A DNA stretch of 64,000 bases from Quillaja saponaria (taxonomy: Eukaryota > Streptophyta > Magnoliopsida > Fabales > Quillajaceae): positions 7,688,001-7,752,000 of the forward strand of contig CM055607.1 in the NCBI GenBank assembly GCA_029379385.1, given 5' to 3'. The notes under the pieces were generated by a model. That model ran no database searches, had not been told where the DNA came from, and saw only the letters and a program-made list of their open reading frames with translations. Shown here piece by piece: positions 1 through 12,899 of this stretch; positions within the stretch are counted from its first letter, which is position 1, and each line of letters opens with the position of its first letter. The translations under genes and the position numbers were made by a program.

Positions 1-850
1 TTGAAGTTTACTCTTTTTGCATAATTGTGTAGTGCAGGCAGTCAACGCCCAGGAATATCAGGCATTGTTGTTCAAAGCTAGAAGCTTGAAATGTAAAATC
101 AAAGATGAATGAGGAGTATTCAACAAGAAACGTGTCCTCTATAATATATTCCAATAACAAAATTCAAGGAAAGCTGGCTAATTAAGGTTGAGCTGATTCA
201 TATTTCAAAATCTCACACAACTGAGGTACGCGTGACGTGAATCACTTTGTTAACAACATTTATACGTAATTTAACAAATGTATTCAAACAAAGTCACTGT
301 ACTTAACCAAAATAATAATGAATAAATTTTGTAATTCTTCTACGTGTCATGTTGCACGTGTTTAAAAAGAAAGTCAAACATAAACATCAATTTCAACATA
401 ATGCTCCACAAGACCACAATGTTAATCACTTTAAGATTAAACACTTCCCTATCTGCAGTCCACATCAAGCTGTTGCCTCTTCCGGTTTTTTCTTTTTCTC
501 TGTTTCAAACTACTGTCATAAATTTTTAAGCCAATGATAAAGGATTTTCAAAGCTTGAAACTCCATTTCCAAAGCAAGATGCAACACCAAAAGAACTAAC
601 GCAGCTGAAGCTCAGCTCGAAAAACGCAAATTTTAAAAACTAATAATCAAACCTCTAATTTAACAGATCCATATCTGGAGGTGCATTCCAACCCACAAGG
701 GAATCAATGAGGCAACAACTAAATTATATGTAAGGACTACATAGACAGCCAGCACATCATGGAAGCTGGGCAACAAACATAGTAACCAACAACTGAGTAC
801 CTACCATCGCTAATACGTGCAAATGTTTTATAATACAGACTGGAAATCGT
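1..850. other. 3' flank of the RZ-1 gene, no gene seen
   Basis: AT-rich DNA downstream of the minus-strand RZ-1 stop codon. Only short, unconserved open frames occur. The part next to 850 is probably 3' UTR. Two ACGT-core motifs stand at about 342-346 and 355-360 (a CACGTG palindrome), but no gene starts beside them inside the window. Confidence 0.5.
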
Positions 851-3800
851 TTAGTAGCGATCAAAGGAAGATGGACGACCACCCCTGTTCGGGCGGTCAT
901 AAGGACCTGCCCTACTCCTGTAACCCCTTCCTTCATCATGTGTGGGCACTCCACCAGTACCATACCTCTCAGTGCCTCCTCGTGTACCACCATACCTGTC
1001 ATAGCCTCTATCTTTTCCATAACCATTTTGGGGGAAACGTTCTGAGCCACCATATCTGTCAGCAAAGTGATCCCCACTAACAGGAAACCTACACGGTTCA
1101 AGAAATCATCACCAGACGATAAGCTATACGTTTATAATACACTCATGTAACATGGGATAAGAGATGACCATTGATCTATTCATCATAAGAAACAAAGAAG
1201 TATTTTTTAGAAAAGTATGATATTATATTATCTCAATTAGTTTTGGATTTAAGGTTTAGTTAAGTTGAGTTGAGGATGATATTATATTAGTGTTTTTTTT
1301 TTTTTTCCCATTAAGAAATGAATCATACTAGTTGAAACATCCAATTCACACCTGATAAACGTAGCAGTACATTCTAGAACACAAAAGGGGCTTAAAGTAA
1401 CCATAGCAAAAGCACAATTGCAGTAAACTTTCTACTACATAACATAAATCAACCTGTCACTGGCATAGCGTTCACGGCTCTCATATTTGTTATCCCGACT
1501 GTCAAAACGTTCCCTATCACCATAGCGTCCTCCATCATAGCGATCGTCCATGTATCGATCACGTTCACCGCCAAAACGAGCAGCATGCCCACCAACACCA
1601 CCAAACCTAGATCGCGGCGAGAATGAACTCCCACCCCTACCACGGCCAGCACCAGCTGATGGACAATCACGGGCCCAGTGCCCCGGCCGCCCACATTTGA
1701 AGCAGTCATCTTGCCCTACATTCCTATCCCCTCCACCATAGCTCCTACCACCAGTTGAGTAGCCTCCTCTATAACCACGGTCTAAATCATCCCCCATTTT
1801 GGGTTGGGCCTTGTTCACTGATATTACGCGATCACCCAACTCACGTCCATGCATTTCTCTGATTGCTTCATCCATTCCCCTATGATCTGCAAATGTGATA
1901 AACCCAAATCCACGTGGACGACCCGTATCTCTTTCCAACATGATCTACAGGAACAAAGCACTACATTAAGAAGCTCATGCCAAACAATAGAATAACGTCC
2001 AACTAATGGTACACTAATTATTAGTTTTTGCTACAATAACTGGCATCAACACGTTTAATACATTAAAACAGTGAAACATCAATACAGTATCACCACTGTA
2101 CGAAGATCAAATAAGAAAGAGATCATAGACAAGTATAGATTAATATGAAGCACAGATAGTTTGTCCACCAATAACGGTCACAGATGCATAGGAATAACTG
2201 AACTTGTAGATTGTTGAAGCTATGCTACATAATAAACAAATAAGCCAAGCCAATACGGAAAAAATATAAAGAGAAACAAATAACCAGGCCATTAACTGAC
2301 TCCAATATTATCAAAAGAAATACATAATTGCACCTTCGACCTTGGAAGGAAAGATAAGACGGATGGCATGGTTTATTCACTATTTCTGTTCTCAACGGAA
2401 TTTGACCAAGTAAAACCAAGAAAGAATCTTCCCTGCAACAATACTTAACTCCCCCGACGACAGAAGTATGTACAATGTACTCCAAAGATGGTTGACCACA
2501 TCAACATCTAGGTTCAATTTCAAAATTTTCGTGACCTTCAACCCCTTAGTGCAGCATTTTTTTTTTCCTTTTTTAGTTGTGAATTTTTTATGTCTCCATC
2601 AGGTGACAAGAACTCTTAAACGGAAGATAGAATCAATATTGCCTAGAAAGTCATGTATCATGCCAAAAAAATGTGAGAGGAAAAGGATCTCAGCAAATAA
2701 CATCCCCCAGTGATCTACTTTTCAAAGGAAGCATGTTAGAGAAAAAGCACATTAATATTGGAAACAGTCTACAGCTTCAAAGAAAAAGATATTATAACAA
2801 ATAAGGAACAAATATAATTCCAGATATCTGCCAAGCATACAGGTTCAGAATTCTATTTCCAAAATATAACTTGTCATACTAAGACAAGTGGTGGCAGGCA
2901 GCAGTTAACAAAAGATCGGGAGTGGGATGTGAATTACAATCTAAAATTCAAAATCAGAAAACTACCTATTGTTAGTATGAATTGCACGTCCAAAGTGTTT
3001 TACATATAACGAAAAACTAAAATATATTCAGAAGAATTTTCAGTACTATACAAGTCTGACATCTGATAACAGGTTACCTCTAATATTGTTTTAGACAAAG
3101 ATTGTTTCACCATACTAGATACCCATTCATGACCCATTTACAGTCAAATGCATTTTAACACAAATACAAAAATCTGACTTGAATTAGTAAATATCTCCAG
3201 CACTCTTTTAGATATAATTACCTTCTCATGGATATGTTTCCTTTTCTCTATTTCCCCTTTGAGGTAACTTTCCACACATATATACCATCAAGAACAAATT
3301 GGCACAAAGGAAAAATATATCATGAACTTCAAATAGAGTCCATCTTGCAGTAACTACATCATTCCCTCTAATGTCCAAACGTATGATGACCATCAGGTAG
3401 GACAAGTTTTCAAAATTCCTGAATAATCAAAATGCAAGGCAAAGGTATAGCTGAGCATCAGTAATCATGGTGTTCATTGTGGTCAATGCCTACTTATATA
3501 ATTCTATCACCTTCAGTGATTCATCACCAGGTCAGCAAAGTGACAGCAGAAACAATCTTTTGCAGCAATGAGATCAGTGCTTTATCTAAATATACGTTGA
3601 CAAAACAGATCAGACCCAGTCAAAGAAAATCTCCTCTAACCAATACACTTGGCCCAACACTTTTAACCTCTGAAAATGAAAACTAAAAATCACAGGCACT
3701 CAACCTCCCAATAACCTTTTCTTTTGTCGTGCGTGTGCCATATCATTACGATGACAGAAATCTAGTACTTGATCAGAAACTGACTACAAACCTCATACTC

Positions 3801-6338
3801 CATATTTGAACTATTAAGCATTCAGTGATGCAGCAGTTCCATTCAAGACCTCATGTCAAATCTCAAGTTAATAATATGCTCATATCCACACCATAAAACA
3901 CCAAATTTTACTTCATCTCTGATTACGCAGAATCTGTTTCCGGTCATGCAAAATGACAATCTAAGGAATTTAGCTCTCAAATAAAATAGCGATTCAGCAG
4001 TAAACACAACAAAATGCTGACCATTGTGTTTTAAGATGCGCTCAATAATATCCTTATGTCTCCAAGACATTCCACCATTGAGGTACCTAAACTGAAATAA
4101 AAGAATCCAAGACCTCTTGAAACCAACCTGAAAACTGAAAATGTTTGATCAATTCTAAACTGCAATGACAAAACCATAAACCATCTGAAAAATCCCATCT
4201 ATACTCATCAATCAAGTCCATATTCACTTCCAACCTCCAATCAATTAGTTGTTACAATCTAAATATACACCCACTATGACATATCATCCAAAAAGGTGCA
4301 GTTGCTTTGCAGACAAATTGCATCATGTAAAATGTCTCTGAACTTGTTTCAAACCTTAGAATCACTGGAAAATCTCACCCAATCATCAGAACTAAGCTGA
4401 TGAGGCTCTTGCATGCCTCGAGCTAAATGATCAGTGTGAAGCAAGTGATATTCACAAAGATCAACGTACCACAGAACAAAATAGATCATTGACACATCAG
4501 GGATATAGAAGCTTTTAGTTTACAGTTTTTCCAACTCTCTGGAAAGGGAAGCAAACTGATAGCCAAAGCTGTTCATCTAGAACCAGCGAGACTAGAAGAG
4601 TAAAGCCAGAAAGAGAATTCCTCATTCATCCCATAAGTAGTCTTCAATGTCATGTCTTGGATGGCCCAGTACAAAAGGAGGAAGGAAACTGCGAGTCACA
4701 GGAGGCAGTGATTATCAAAAGTAAAGAATATTCTGATCACTGTGCTACGCCAAGTAACTTGTCAATTAGTCAGCCAAACCTTACAGCTCTATAGCCATTC
4801 CGAACTACAAAAGAGATTTACTGGTGGATCCCACAGCACTGATCACAAAATAAGAACTACATCTGCCAAATAGCAGATAAGACAGAACAATATACATAAC
4901 ATTAGCTGCCTTCACTGAACCACACTTCACGAATCCAGAAACCATATTTTTAGGTGAGTATTTCCATCTTGAGATTTAAAGTTACGGTATGCTACAATCT
5001 TATCACAAAAGTGAAAATGAGCTTGAGCCATGATGAGACCACTCTGACAAAAAATCTCTAAAAAAATCCATCTACAGCATCTCAAAGATCAAACCCGCAT
5101 TCCAGAAAGACAAGAAAACAAATAAGGAATATTAATATCATGAAGAGAACAGAAAAGCATAGAAAAATAAGAAACAACAATACAACAATTAACATTGTTA
5201 GCAGGATTACATGCAGAGACATGGGGTAGTGCTTCAATTTAGCAGAAGAGAGGGGGGGAAACAACATCAGCTAACCATACTAAGAGTGAATTACTTCCTA
5301 TAAATATTTTAAGGACTCTTTGAACTTGTAATGACATCGAATTTTTCAGGAAGTTTACTTTGATAGGAAACATTAGTTTCCAAGAAATGAAAAACATATT
5401 CGAGAGATTACACTTACTTCCATTTCCTATAAAGCAAGATATTATAGTATTATATAAGCACAGCCACAAGTAGAATACCTGTTAAAGAATCTTATCATTA
5501 AAACACAAACAAACAAGCAGAAATAAGTGAACAAACTCAGATTCCCGAAAAGTATTTAGCAAGCAGAAACTAGCTAAAGAAAGACCCCCCCCCCCCCCTC
5601 TCCCAAAAAAGCTTTGAAGTGAAACCCATGCAGATAGATGGGATTCAATCACATAATGTAGCAGTTTTACATTAGTTTTCCTCTAAAGCCTAATTCATTA
5701 CCTTAAAACCGGTCATTTCCACACAGCATAACACTTTTTTTTTTGTAAGTAGATTTTCAATATAAATTACAACAGACCCATAGGGAAAAAACCCAAGTTC
5801 ACAAGAGATATACGAGAAATATAATAAACAACTAGCATTGCAAAAAAATGGAACTTATACCTAAGGCATGCCAACAAATGGCATGCTCACTGCAGAAAAC
5901 AACCATAAATATGGACATTACAAATGAGCTAACAAAATTATGGACGCCTTATCAACAGAACTGACCCAAGCTTATTCTAGATGTATAATTTCCCCATGTG
6001 TTACATTTTTGTTAATCTTCCACAGTATATCTTTGTATGCTATTTATCAGAAACATAATGCTGATGTAGTCATTAATTGAAAGAAACTGAAATATTTCAT
6101 AATCCGATTTCTAATTTCATTTTTTTTTATCTTTGGTATAGAAAAGTACACATTTATATTGGTCGTTTTTTTTTTTGTTGTTCCTTCATTTTCTCAGCAA
6201 CCAAAAAAGGCATAACAAGAAACATACCTGAGACTCGACAATTTTTCCATAACGGGCAAAAGCATTTTCGAGCTGACGCTCCGTAACGTCCCAAGACAAC
6301 CCTCCAACAAATATTCGGTTATCTTCCTTCCCAGCCAT
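851..6338 (-). CDS. RZ-1: RZ-1 type glycine-rich RNA-binding protein (RRM + CCHC zinc knuckle)
   Basis: Three exons on the minus strand: 6228-6338, 1454-1944 and 851-1076, joining to about 275 residues. The protein opens [14 protein letters not shown] with an RRM: RNP2 IFVGGL lies near residues 9-14 and RNP1 RGFGFITF near 48-55. A glycine/arginine-rich linker follows, then a zinc knuckle [14 protein letters not shown] (Cys118, Cys121, His126, Cys131), then an Arg/Gly/Tyr/Asp-rich tail ending SSFDRY. This order matches Arabidopsis AtRZ-1A/B/C, nuclear proteins that bind pre-mRNA and SR proteins and affect splicing. AtRZ-1B or -1C is the likeliest counterpart; I cannot decide between them. Splice sites are GT-AG and phases agree. 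The ATG at 6338 is chosen because the RRM begins directly after it. A further 5' UTR intron is suggested by an AAG/GTAATT donor near 6543. The 4.28 kb first intron falls between RNP2 and RNP1. Confidence 0.9.
1945..6227 (-). other. Large first intron of the RZ-1 gene
   Basis: This 4283-bp stretch lies between a GTATGTT donor at 6227 and a CTGTAG acceptor at 1945. I see no conserved coding frame on either strand. It is AT-rich, with a run of 14 C at 5585-5598 and poly-T tracts. No transposon ends or target duplications were recognised. Confidence 0.7.
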
Positions 6339-6606
6339 TACAGCTTGCTCGCTCACTCTAAATTTCCTACACCACCACGAACATAAAGTTCGTGCACAAA
6401 ATAAGCAACCGAACGACAATTGAAGCCTCAAACGAAAATTAAGAAATCAGTAACCCTAGAAACTTGCTGGTTTTCAATGAAATTTTTTTCGGGGTAACAA
6501 AGTCTTCAGCAAGTTAAGAAATCTGAAGAGAATGATAATTACCTTGGCTTCCAATCTTCGACAAAGAATTGAAGATCCAAGAGTGTCTATTTGAGATTTT
6601 ACTTTT

Positions 6607-6615
6607 TTAGGGTTT
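6607..6615 (-). promoter_or_regulatory. Telo-box (AAACCCTAA) in the RZ-1 5' region
   Basis: The minus strand reads AAACCCTAA about 270 bp upstream of the RZ-1 start codon. Telo-boxes are established promoter or leader elements of plant genes for ribosomal and other RNA-related proteins. Position and orientation fit, but function is inferred. Confidence 0.45.
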
Positions 6616-7169
6616 TGGACGAAAACTAGGATGGTTTGTATCGTGGAGGCTAAGATATGCAATGGGTTAAAATAAAACGACATCGTGTCTTTTTCCGGCT
6701 TCTTTCTTTTTTCTTTTTTTTTCAAAGTGAAAATAATTTGATGCTTTGTTAAGAAAAATATTATTGAAAACAGAAGAGTCATTTTTCAAAATTATACGTT
6801 TTAAATTTTAATTCTTCTAAAAAAAAAATTAGGAAAGTGATTTTCATTGACAATTTTTTTGAGGAAAAATTTTCATTAAGAGCGAAAAGGCTGCATCTTT
6901 TAATTTATTTGATTCCTATCCACTTTACTGGTATGATTTTACTTATTATATAAATTTATTTTGAAGAAGAAACAAAAAAAATTCATAACATAAAACAAGA
7001 GTCTTTATTGGATGAAACAGGTAAAAGTGGAAAGAAAAGTAAGAAATTAAACTTCATTGCAAGAAAAACAATTACATCAAGATAAATAATTTACATGATC
7101 ACTGTACATGAAATATTACATGTATGAACTGCAGATTCAAACATGTGTACAAGTGGAGATGTAATTACA
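6616..7169. other. Intergenic: RZ-1 promoter side and SPD1 3' end
   Basis: AT-rich spacer between the RZ-1 5' region and the stop codon of the SPD1-like gene; both genes are on the minus strand. It should hold the SPD1 3' UTR and the RZ-1 promoter. I recognise no other gene. Confidence 0.5.
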
Positions 7170-10100
7170 TCATTCAGGTAAAAGGGGAAGCCTAGTAACA
7201 CTGGTACCAATGCCAAGACCGGATACCGATGTAGAACTAGCTTCCTTATGCACTCCTGAACTGGATTTGAGGGACTTTGAGATTTTTTTATTTAAGCTTC
7301 TTGGGAGAATCTGCAACCTGGGATTTTTCTCAGTACCTGAGTTTTCAGCAGCCAAATGATAGCTTCTCACAAGTTCAAGCTGCCGAGCAATTATATCAGA
7401 ACATCTCGGGAGGAGCTCCACAGGCTCTCCCCCAGGAATCACGATATACTCAATTGCAAGTCGAACTTCCTATCAAAAAAATGGAAAGGAGAAATCAACA
7501 TAGTTCACCAAATATAAAGAATGGAAATCTGAAATGATGCCAAGAGAAGCAGGTCTTTAATATTAGATTCATAGAACATTGTTCATGTTCTTTATCAGTT
7601 ACCATAATAATGATCATTTTATAACATGCTTCTCCAAAAAAAGTTTATGCTGCATTTGTAAATCATAGTTGCTACCTCAAGATGTTATTTTTCACTCTAT
7701 GTACTATCACAAGTAATTTCTCACAGATAATGCTAGATCAAGAGGAGTTAATAAACAAATTGAAAGGACTTGCACCTCCAAGGCATCAATCTCTTCCAGT
7801 GAAGGTTTTCGTTTTGGCGCATCATCTTCAATTTCTATATCCAAAGATTCACTTGGTGCCATCTTGGGCATAGGACCAAAAGACTCCATTCCACGAATCA
7901 TACGTACAGCTTTGACCATTTGTGCCATGGTATTTGACTGCAATACAGAAATAAATATTAGATAGAGAACCTAGATTGATGTAATAGTTAAAGAGGTGAC
8001 AGGAGAGTACCCTGATAACAAAGACAGGCAACTTGTGGAATTTTGCCACACCACGGATCCATGGGTTCTGCTGTATTTCAAGACTGGATGCTAGAATTGC
8101 ATCTGCGGCTCCAATGTCATCAGTTACTTCTATTTCATTCTCAAGCCCCATTACATTTGCTACTTGTAGCAGATCAGCTTCAAGGATCTATACTCATCCA
8201 AAGCAATAAAAATTAAACTCAGTCAAGGATGCTACTGGTTAACAATTTACAATTGAATGAAAAATGTGACATGAGTAGTTTATGTAATGCCAAGGATATG
8301 CCTTCTAAGCATGTCCAACCATTGAAATCAAAGTAAATTACCTTGTATACATAGACACACACATGTGAGCTCCTCTTGATAACAGATCTGCTGATTCTCC
8401 ATTTCACGGACCGACTGAGAGGTTTATCTGGATATTTCTCTTTAGATTCTTTGTCAGAACTTATCTCTGTCCTATTAATATCAGTTGAATCAGATTTTTC
8501 TATATGATTCATTTCAGGCACTGGATCAGACTTCAGGGAATCACTAGCAACAGCTTCCATGCGACGGACTTCAAACAATGGCAATTTTCCTATAACCAAA
8601 ATCTCCTATTTAATTTCAATTTTACAAGGTATGCAAATACATCATATTTGTTCAGCTATCTGGAAGAAGCACAAAATTACCTGCCAAAATCGCATCTACA
8701 GTTGCATCTAATCTATTGTGAACTCGACATTCAGTTTTAGATATCATCTCAACAGCACATGTAAATGTAGGAGGTCCTTTCCTCTCCAGAATTGTCTTCT
8801 GCACTTTTCTTTTCCTTGCTTCCTCATCCCCAAGAGTTACACTCTGCCAAGTGATATCTGGTTACATTCCTAATGCTGGTAGGTGTTAAATGCATAAAAG
8901 GTTAACACAAAATCACAGCTCACTGGTAGTTGGAACTTGGAAGTCACTTGTTTTACACATCCCACTTATATATGCTTCTAAAAGTCTAGAAGCATATATA
9001 AATGGAAGGAGAGGAGAGAAATATATTAGAAAAAAGAAAAAGAGGAGAGAAAATTATAAGGTACATTTCTTGTTTAGGAGTTAAGGGGAGATGAAAGGAG
9101 AGGAGAAAATATATTATTACACAATTTTATGATTAGGCCATTAAAATGTTTTATTTGGATATTAGTAGGTATTTAATATAAATAATAGAGGTATGATAGT
9201 CACTGCAGACAAAAATTATAGTGTATCTAATCATCTCCCTCTAAATCCTCCCAATTTGGAGGAAATGGAGTGGTTCATGTACCACTCCATTTCCTCTCCC
9301 TCCTTCAACAAAAACCTCCCAAATCAAGAAAAAGGGAACATACCCTCTCCTCTCATTTCCTCTCCCCCCATTCCCCTCCATCCAAATGAAACCAAACTGA
9401 AATACATAGATTGGACAACAAAAAGTATGTCAAAATTAAATTATAAACGGATGCAGGCTAGCACCTCTATGCCTCCAACAAGGATCTGTAAGGAAGGATT
9501 TTTTATTATGTTCTCTATAGTCATTCCATGTGCTGTTCCAACTAATTGAACTCCTCTTTGAGCAATAGTACTAGCTGCTAATGCTTCAAGCTCAGTTCCA
9601 ATTTCATCAATTATAATGGTTTCAGGCATATGGTTCTCGACTGCTTCAATCATAACCTGCATTATGAAAAATTAAAAGTAATATCACTGTAGAAAAGGAA
9701 TTTATCAAAAGACTTACCATATAAGAAATGATATAACATTTCAATTAAAATATTGATTTCTTTTGTTTTGTTTACCAAAGATAGATATTGAAACTCACAT
9801 TATGCTGCATGTTGACATTAGGAACTTGCATCCTCCTCGCACGACCTATTCCTGCGTGAGGAACATCTCCATCACCTCCAATCTCATTAGATGTATCCAC
9901 TATTACAACACGCTTTCTGTGTTCATCTGCCAGCATTCTAGCAATCTCTCTGCATAAACAAAAGCCTCTACCAACATAAAAAATGCAAACTCTAGGTGAC
10001 AAAAGCCAGCTATAATTAATTGACTCTTAGCTATCTGAATAATTTTATAGATAATTTATTCCAGAAGCTCTTCCATCCAAATAACTTGAGTACATATCTC

Positions 10101-11433
10101 AATTGTTTCTTAAGAAAGTATGCAAGCTCAGAAAACTGCCATATAATTGGCAACAAGTGAAACTTTTCTTTACAAATATCAACAAAGAAATAAGAAGTAA
10201 AAAATGGAAACAGAAAGAAAACTAATTGATTGTATTATCTAAACATAGAAGTGTACCTTATTAAGGTAGTCTTGCCTACTCCAGGAGGTCCTATTACCAA
10301 GATAGAACCTCCCCCTTCAATCAAATCCCTTATAATTTCAGCACTGCCGGATACAGCCCGACCCACCCGGCAAGTGAGGCCAATTATTTGCATTTTACGA
10401 TTCCGGATAGCACTTATACGGTGTAAAGAACTATCAATTCCAGAACGGTTGTCATCAGAAAATTCACCAACCTAAAATCATTAAAGAACTTACAATAAAA
10501 AATCCTGACCCAACAATTCTACATAGTTGCAGTATAATAAATATTGATATGAGCCATTATTTGTTAGAATATACAAATTATTAAAGGCTTGTCATCTCTA
10601 CAAGCTTGAGCTTGTAGATGTGGTGGCAATTTATCAATTCTTAACTAAAATGATTAAAAGGGAAAAAGACATCAGCGACTAGCTAAACAATCAGGTACTA
10701 CAAGATTTGACCAAACTATGTATAAAATATTATAATGTAGAAGACTGTTCCTGTACAATAAAAAAAGTAGTGTCATGAAAAGGTACCCGATCAAATCAAA
10801 TAATAGAAAATTCGAATTTTCTCCCTCAAACCTTGGAGATAAAGATTAAAAACCAAGGTCAAACGTAAAGCAGTGTCATGCAAAAGTACTCGATCAAACT
10901 CAATTCTAACAAAGTTTCAATTACAATACAGAGATCAATTGAATCACCTTTGATATTGCATGCCTTAGATCTTCGTGCTTCACTGGTTGTTCTGAGATCA
11001 CCCAATCACCCGAAGGGAACCTTGCAAGAGGCTGCCTTCCTAAATCCAACACAACCTCTATCAACCTCCCAATCTCCTTATGCCCGTACAATTCTCTCCT
11101 CATCTTCAATGGCAGCAATTCAATAAACAGTTCTAGTTCAGAAGCAGCCTCCGGCCTTGAAGTCGAAGCCAAATTCTGAGAACTCAACGACCCATTTCCG
11201 GAAGAGAAACGATCAGAGGGTCTACGAATTTCGGGGGACAGAATCGAGGCGGCAGAGGATTTCGAGGATGCAATTCCTTTATGGGCACGACGTGTTCGAC
11301 AAAAGGATGAAGATATTGTAGAAACTAAGCTGGAATTTTGAAGGTATGTGATGGTGGAGATTGGAATTTGGTTCCCTAAGTGCCATGAGTTGTGGAAATC
11401 AATGAGCAGAAAATGGGAATTCAAAGCTCTCAT
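7170..11433 (-). CDS. SPD1: SPD1/Ycf45-like plastid P-loop NTPase with R3H-type C-terminus
   Basis: Nine minus-strand exons: 10948-11433, 10257-10471, 9799-9949, 9465-9656, 8681-8843, 8342-8589, 8011-8187, 7776-7937, 7170-7469. Together they give 2094 nt, 697 residues, with matching phases. The first 70 residues are Ser/Thr/Arg-rich and acid-poor, like a plastid transit peptide. Walker [10 protein letters not shown] lies at about 223-231 and Walker B TIIIDE at about 297-302, followed by the conserved [13 protein letters not shown] stretch. The C-terminal half (DDADAILA-like motif, then a [11 protein letters not shown] motif) resembles cyanobacterial and algal Ycf45. In Arabidopsis the relative is SPD1 (At3g10420 from memory), needed for seedling chloroplast development. 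The biochemical role is not known to me. Start: first ATG of the open frame, at 11433. Confidence 0.9.
8967..9400. repeat. Fold-back, MITE-like repeat in SPD1 intron 4
   Basis: The intron between the fourth and fifth SPD1 exons holds a perfect 14-bp inverted repeat (8967-8980 and 8987-9000, 6-nt loop) and a perfect 15-bp one (9259-9273 and 9282-9296, 8-nt loop). Purine-rich GGAGAGGAG tracts on the left (9003-9115) are mirrored by CCTCTCC tracts on the right (9290-9380). The right end, read in reverse, has the TTTCATTTGGATGG style common at ends of plant miniature elements. No clear target duplication was found, so the limits are approximate. Confidence 0.45.
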
Positions 11434-12899
11434 TCTCAGTCACACACACACTTTTTGGGTTATTCTACGTACTTCCACTAATATTCTCTGTTCTACCTTC
11501 TACTTTTTAGCTCTGTGCTCTGTTAAAATAAACGAGGCAAGGAAGGGAAACTGAAGAAGAAGAAGATTCGAAGGGATCTCCGCTGAGATTGGAGGCTAGG
11601 TGGGGTCCGTGGAGGGAAAGATAACGACCGTTAAAAGCCGTTGACGAAGCTTTTAACGAGACGGAACCACGTGGGGCTGCGCACAACACATGTTTGGAGG
11701 AAGAAGGTAACTTGTACTGTTCTCGTTCATTGTTTGTTTGGAACTCTTTGGAAAGACTTTTCTTTTTGTATTCATTTTTATCTTGTATAATTTTAGTTTT
11801 ATTTTGCGTGTTAAGTATTTCAATTATTCATTCTTAGAAAAAAAAAAAAATAAATAAATAAATAAAAAATATATATATATATTTTCTACAATGCTATAAG
11901 TTAAGAAAATATTCTTACAAAATAAGATTGAAAATTTGAGTCTCATTTATTACACCACACATAAATTTATATTTCTATAAAATTCTAAGATGATATGAAA
12001 GAATGCAAAAATTATGATTGTAAGCAAATTTCTATTGGCACTTTGGCAGAGAGTGTTAGCGTATCATATATATTCATTTTTTGTCTCCGAAAAAAAATAA
12101 AAATTATTGCTAGTATCATGTTACAGGAAAAATACACCAGACAAAAGAACAAAGGAATTAAACGAATTACATTCAAAAGCTACAGAAAAATATATCTCAC
12201 AAAGGAACATGACAAAAATCTGAGCAAGTATACCACAAGAAAAACATATCTCACAAAAGAACAAAACAAACATCACTCTCTCTATTCCTATTTGTTTCAG
12301 TTTTGACTCCGTATCTAATTAAATTTAAAAGTCTGAAGCAAAAAAGTTGAACCAATGTTGACAAATCAACTGTTAGGTATGCTTGATACCTGAGTTTCTT
12401 TAATTTGGACACCATATTTCTTTGGGAAATATAGATACAGCCACATCCCAGCTTAGTATAGATTAATGAATGAGCTTGTACTTGTGGCTGGAACTGTAAA
12501 CCATAATAGGTACAAACATTTTAAAAACTAAGTAACATTAACATTGTAATTGTAACTACATACCAAAAGCCATAAACTTTGTAATGGAAAATGTTGAAGA
12601 GAAACCAAAATTGTAAAACCATGCATAGGCAGAAAAAGGGAATATGAAGATGTGCAACGGTACCTGATTTCAAATTTATAGCATGAAGGACTGAAGGCCA
12701 GAAGTGTTTCCTTTTCTGTAAGTGTTTCTTTCTTTTTCCATGTACTCAGGAGGCAAAGCTCATATGTCTTTCCATCTTGCATTTGCATTTTATAATTACA
12801 GTTTGTTCTTGATGTGGACTTAAAAGAAGTAGACTCAAGAAAGTCAAGATGTGCTGGACATTGTACAGTGATTAAGGTCTCTAAGTGTATCTAACCAGT
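11434..12899. other. Intergenic: SPD1 promoter side and ACR 3' flank
   Basis: Spacer between two minus-strand genes. It contains a TAAA/TA-rich tract at about 11840-11885 and two imperfect copies of an ATATCTCACAAA-containing segment at about 12190 and 12245. A 103-codon plus-strand open frame here is Lys/Ile-rich low complexity and is not accepted as a gene. Confidence 0.5.

Noticed and set aside
11995..12306. 103-codon plus-strand open frame
   Set aside because: Lys/Ile-rich low-complexity sequence in AT-rich spacer, no recognisable motif.
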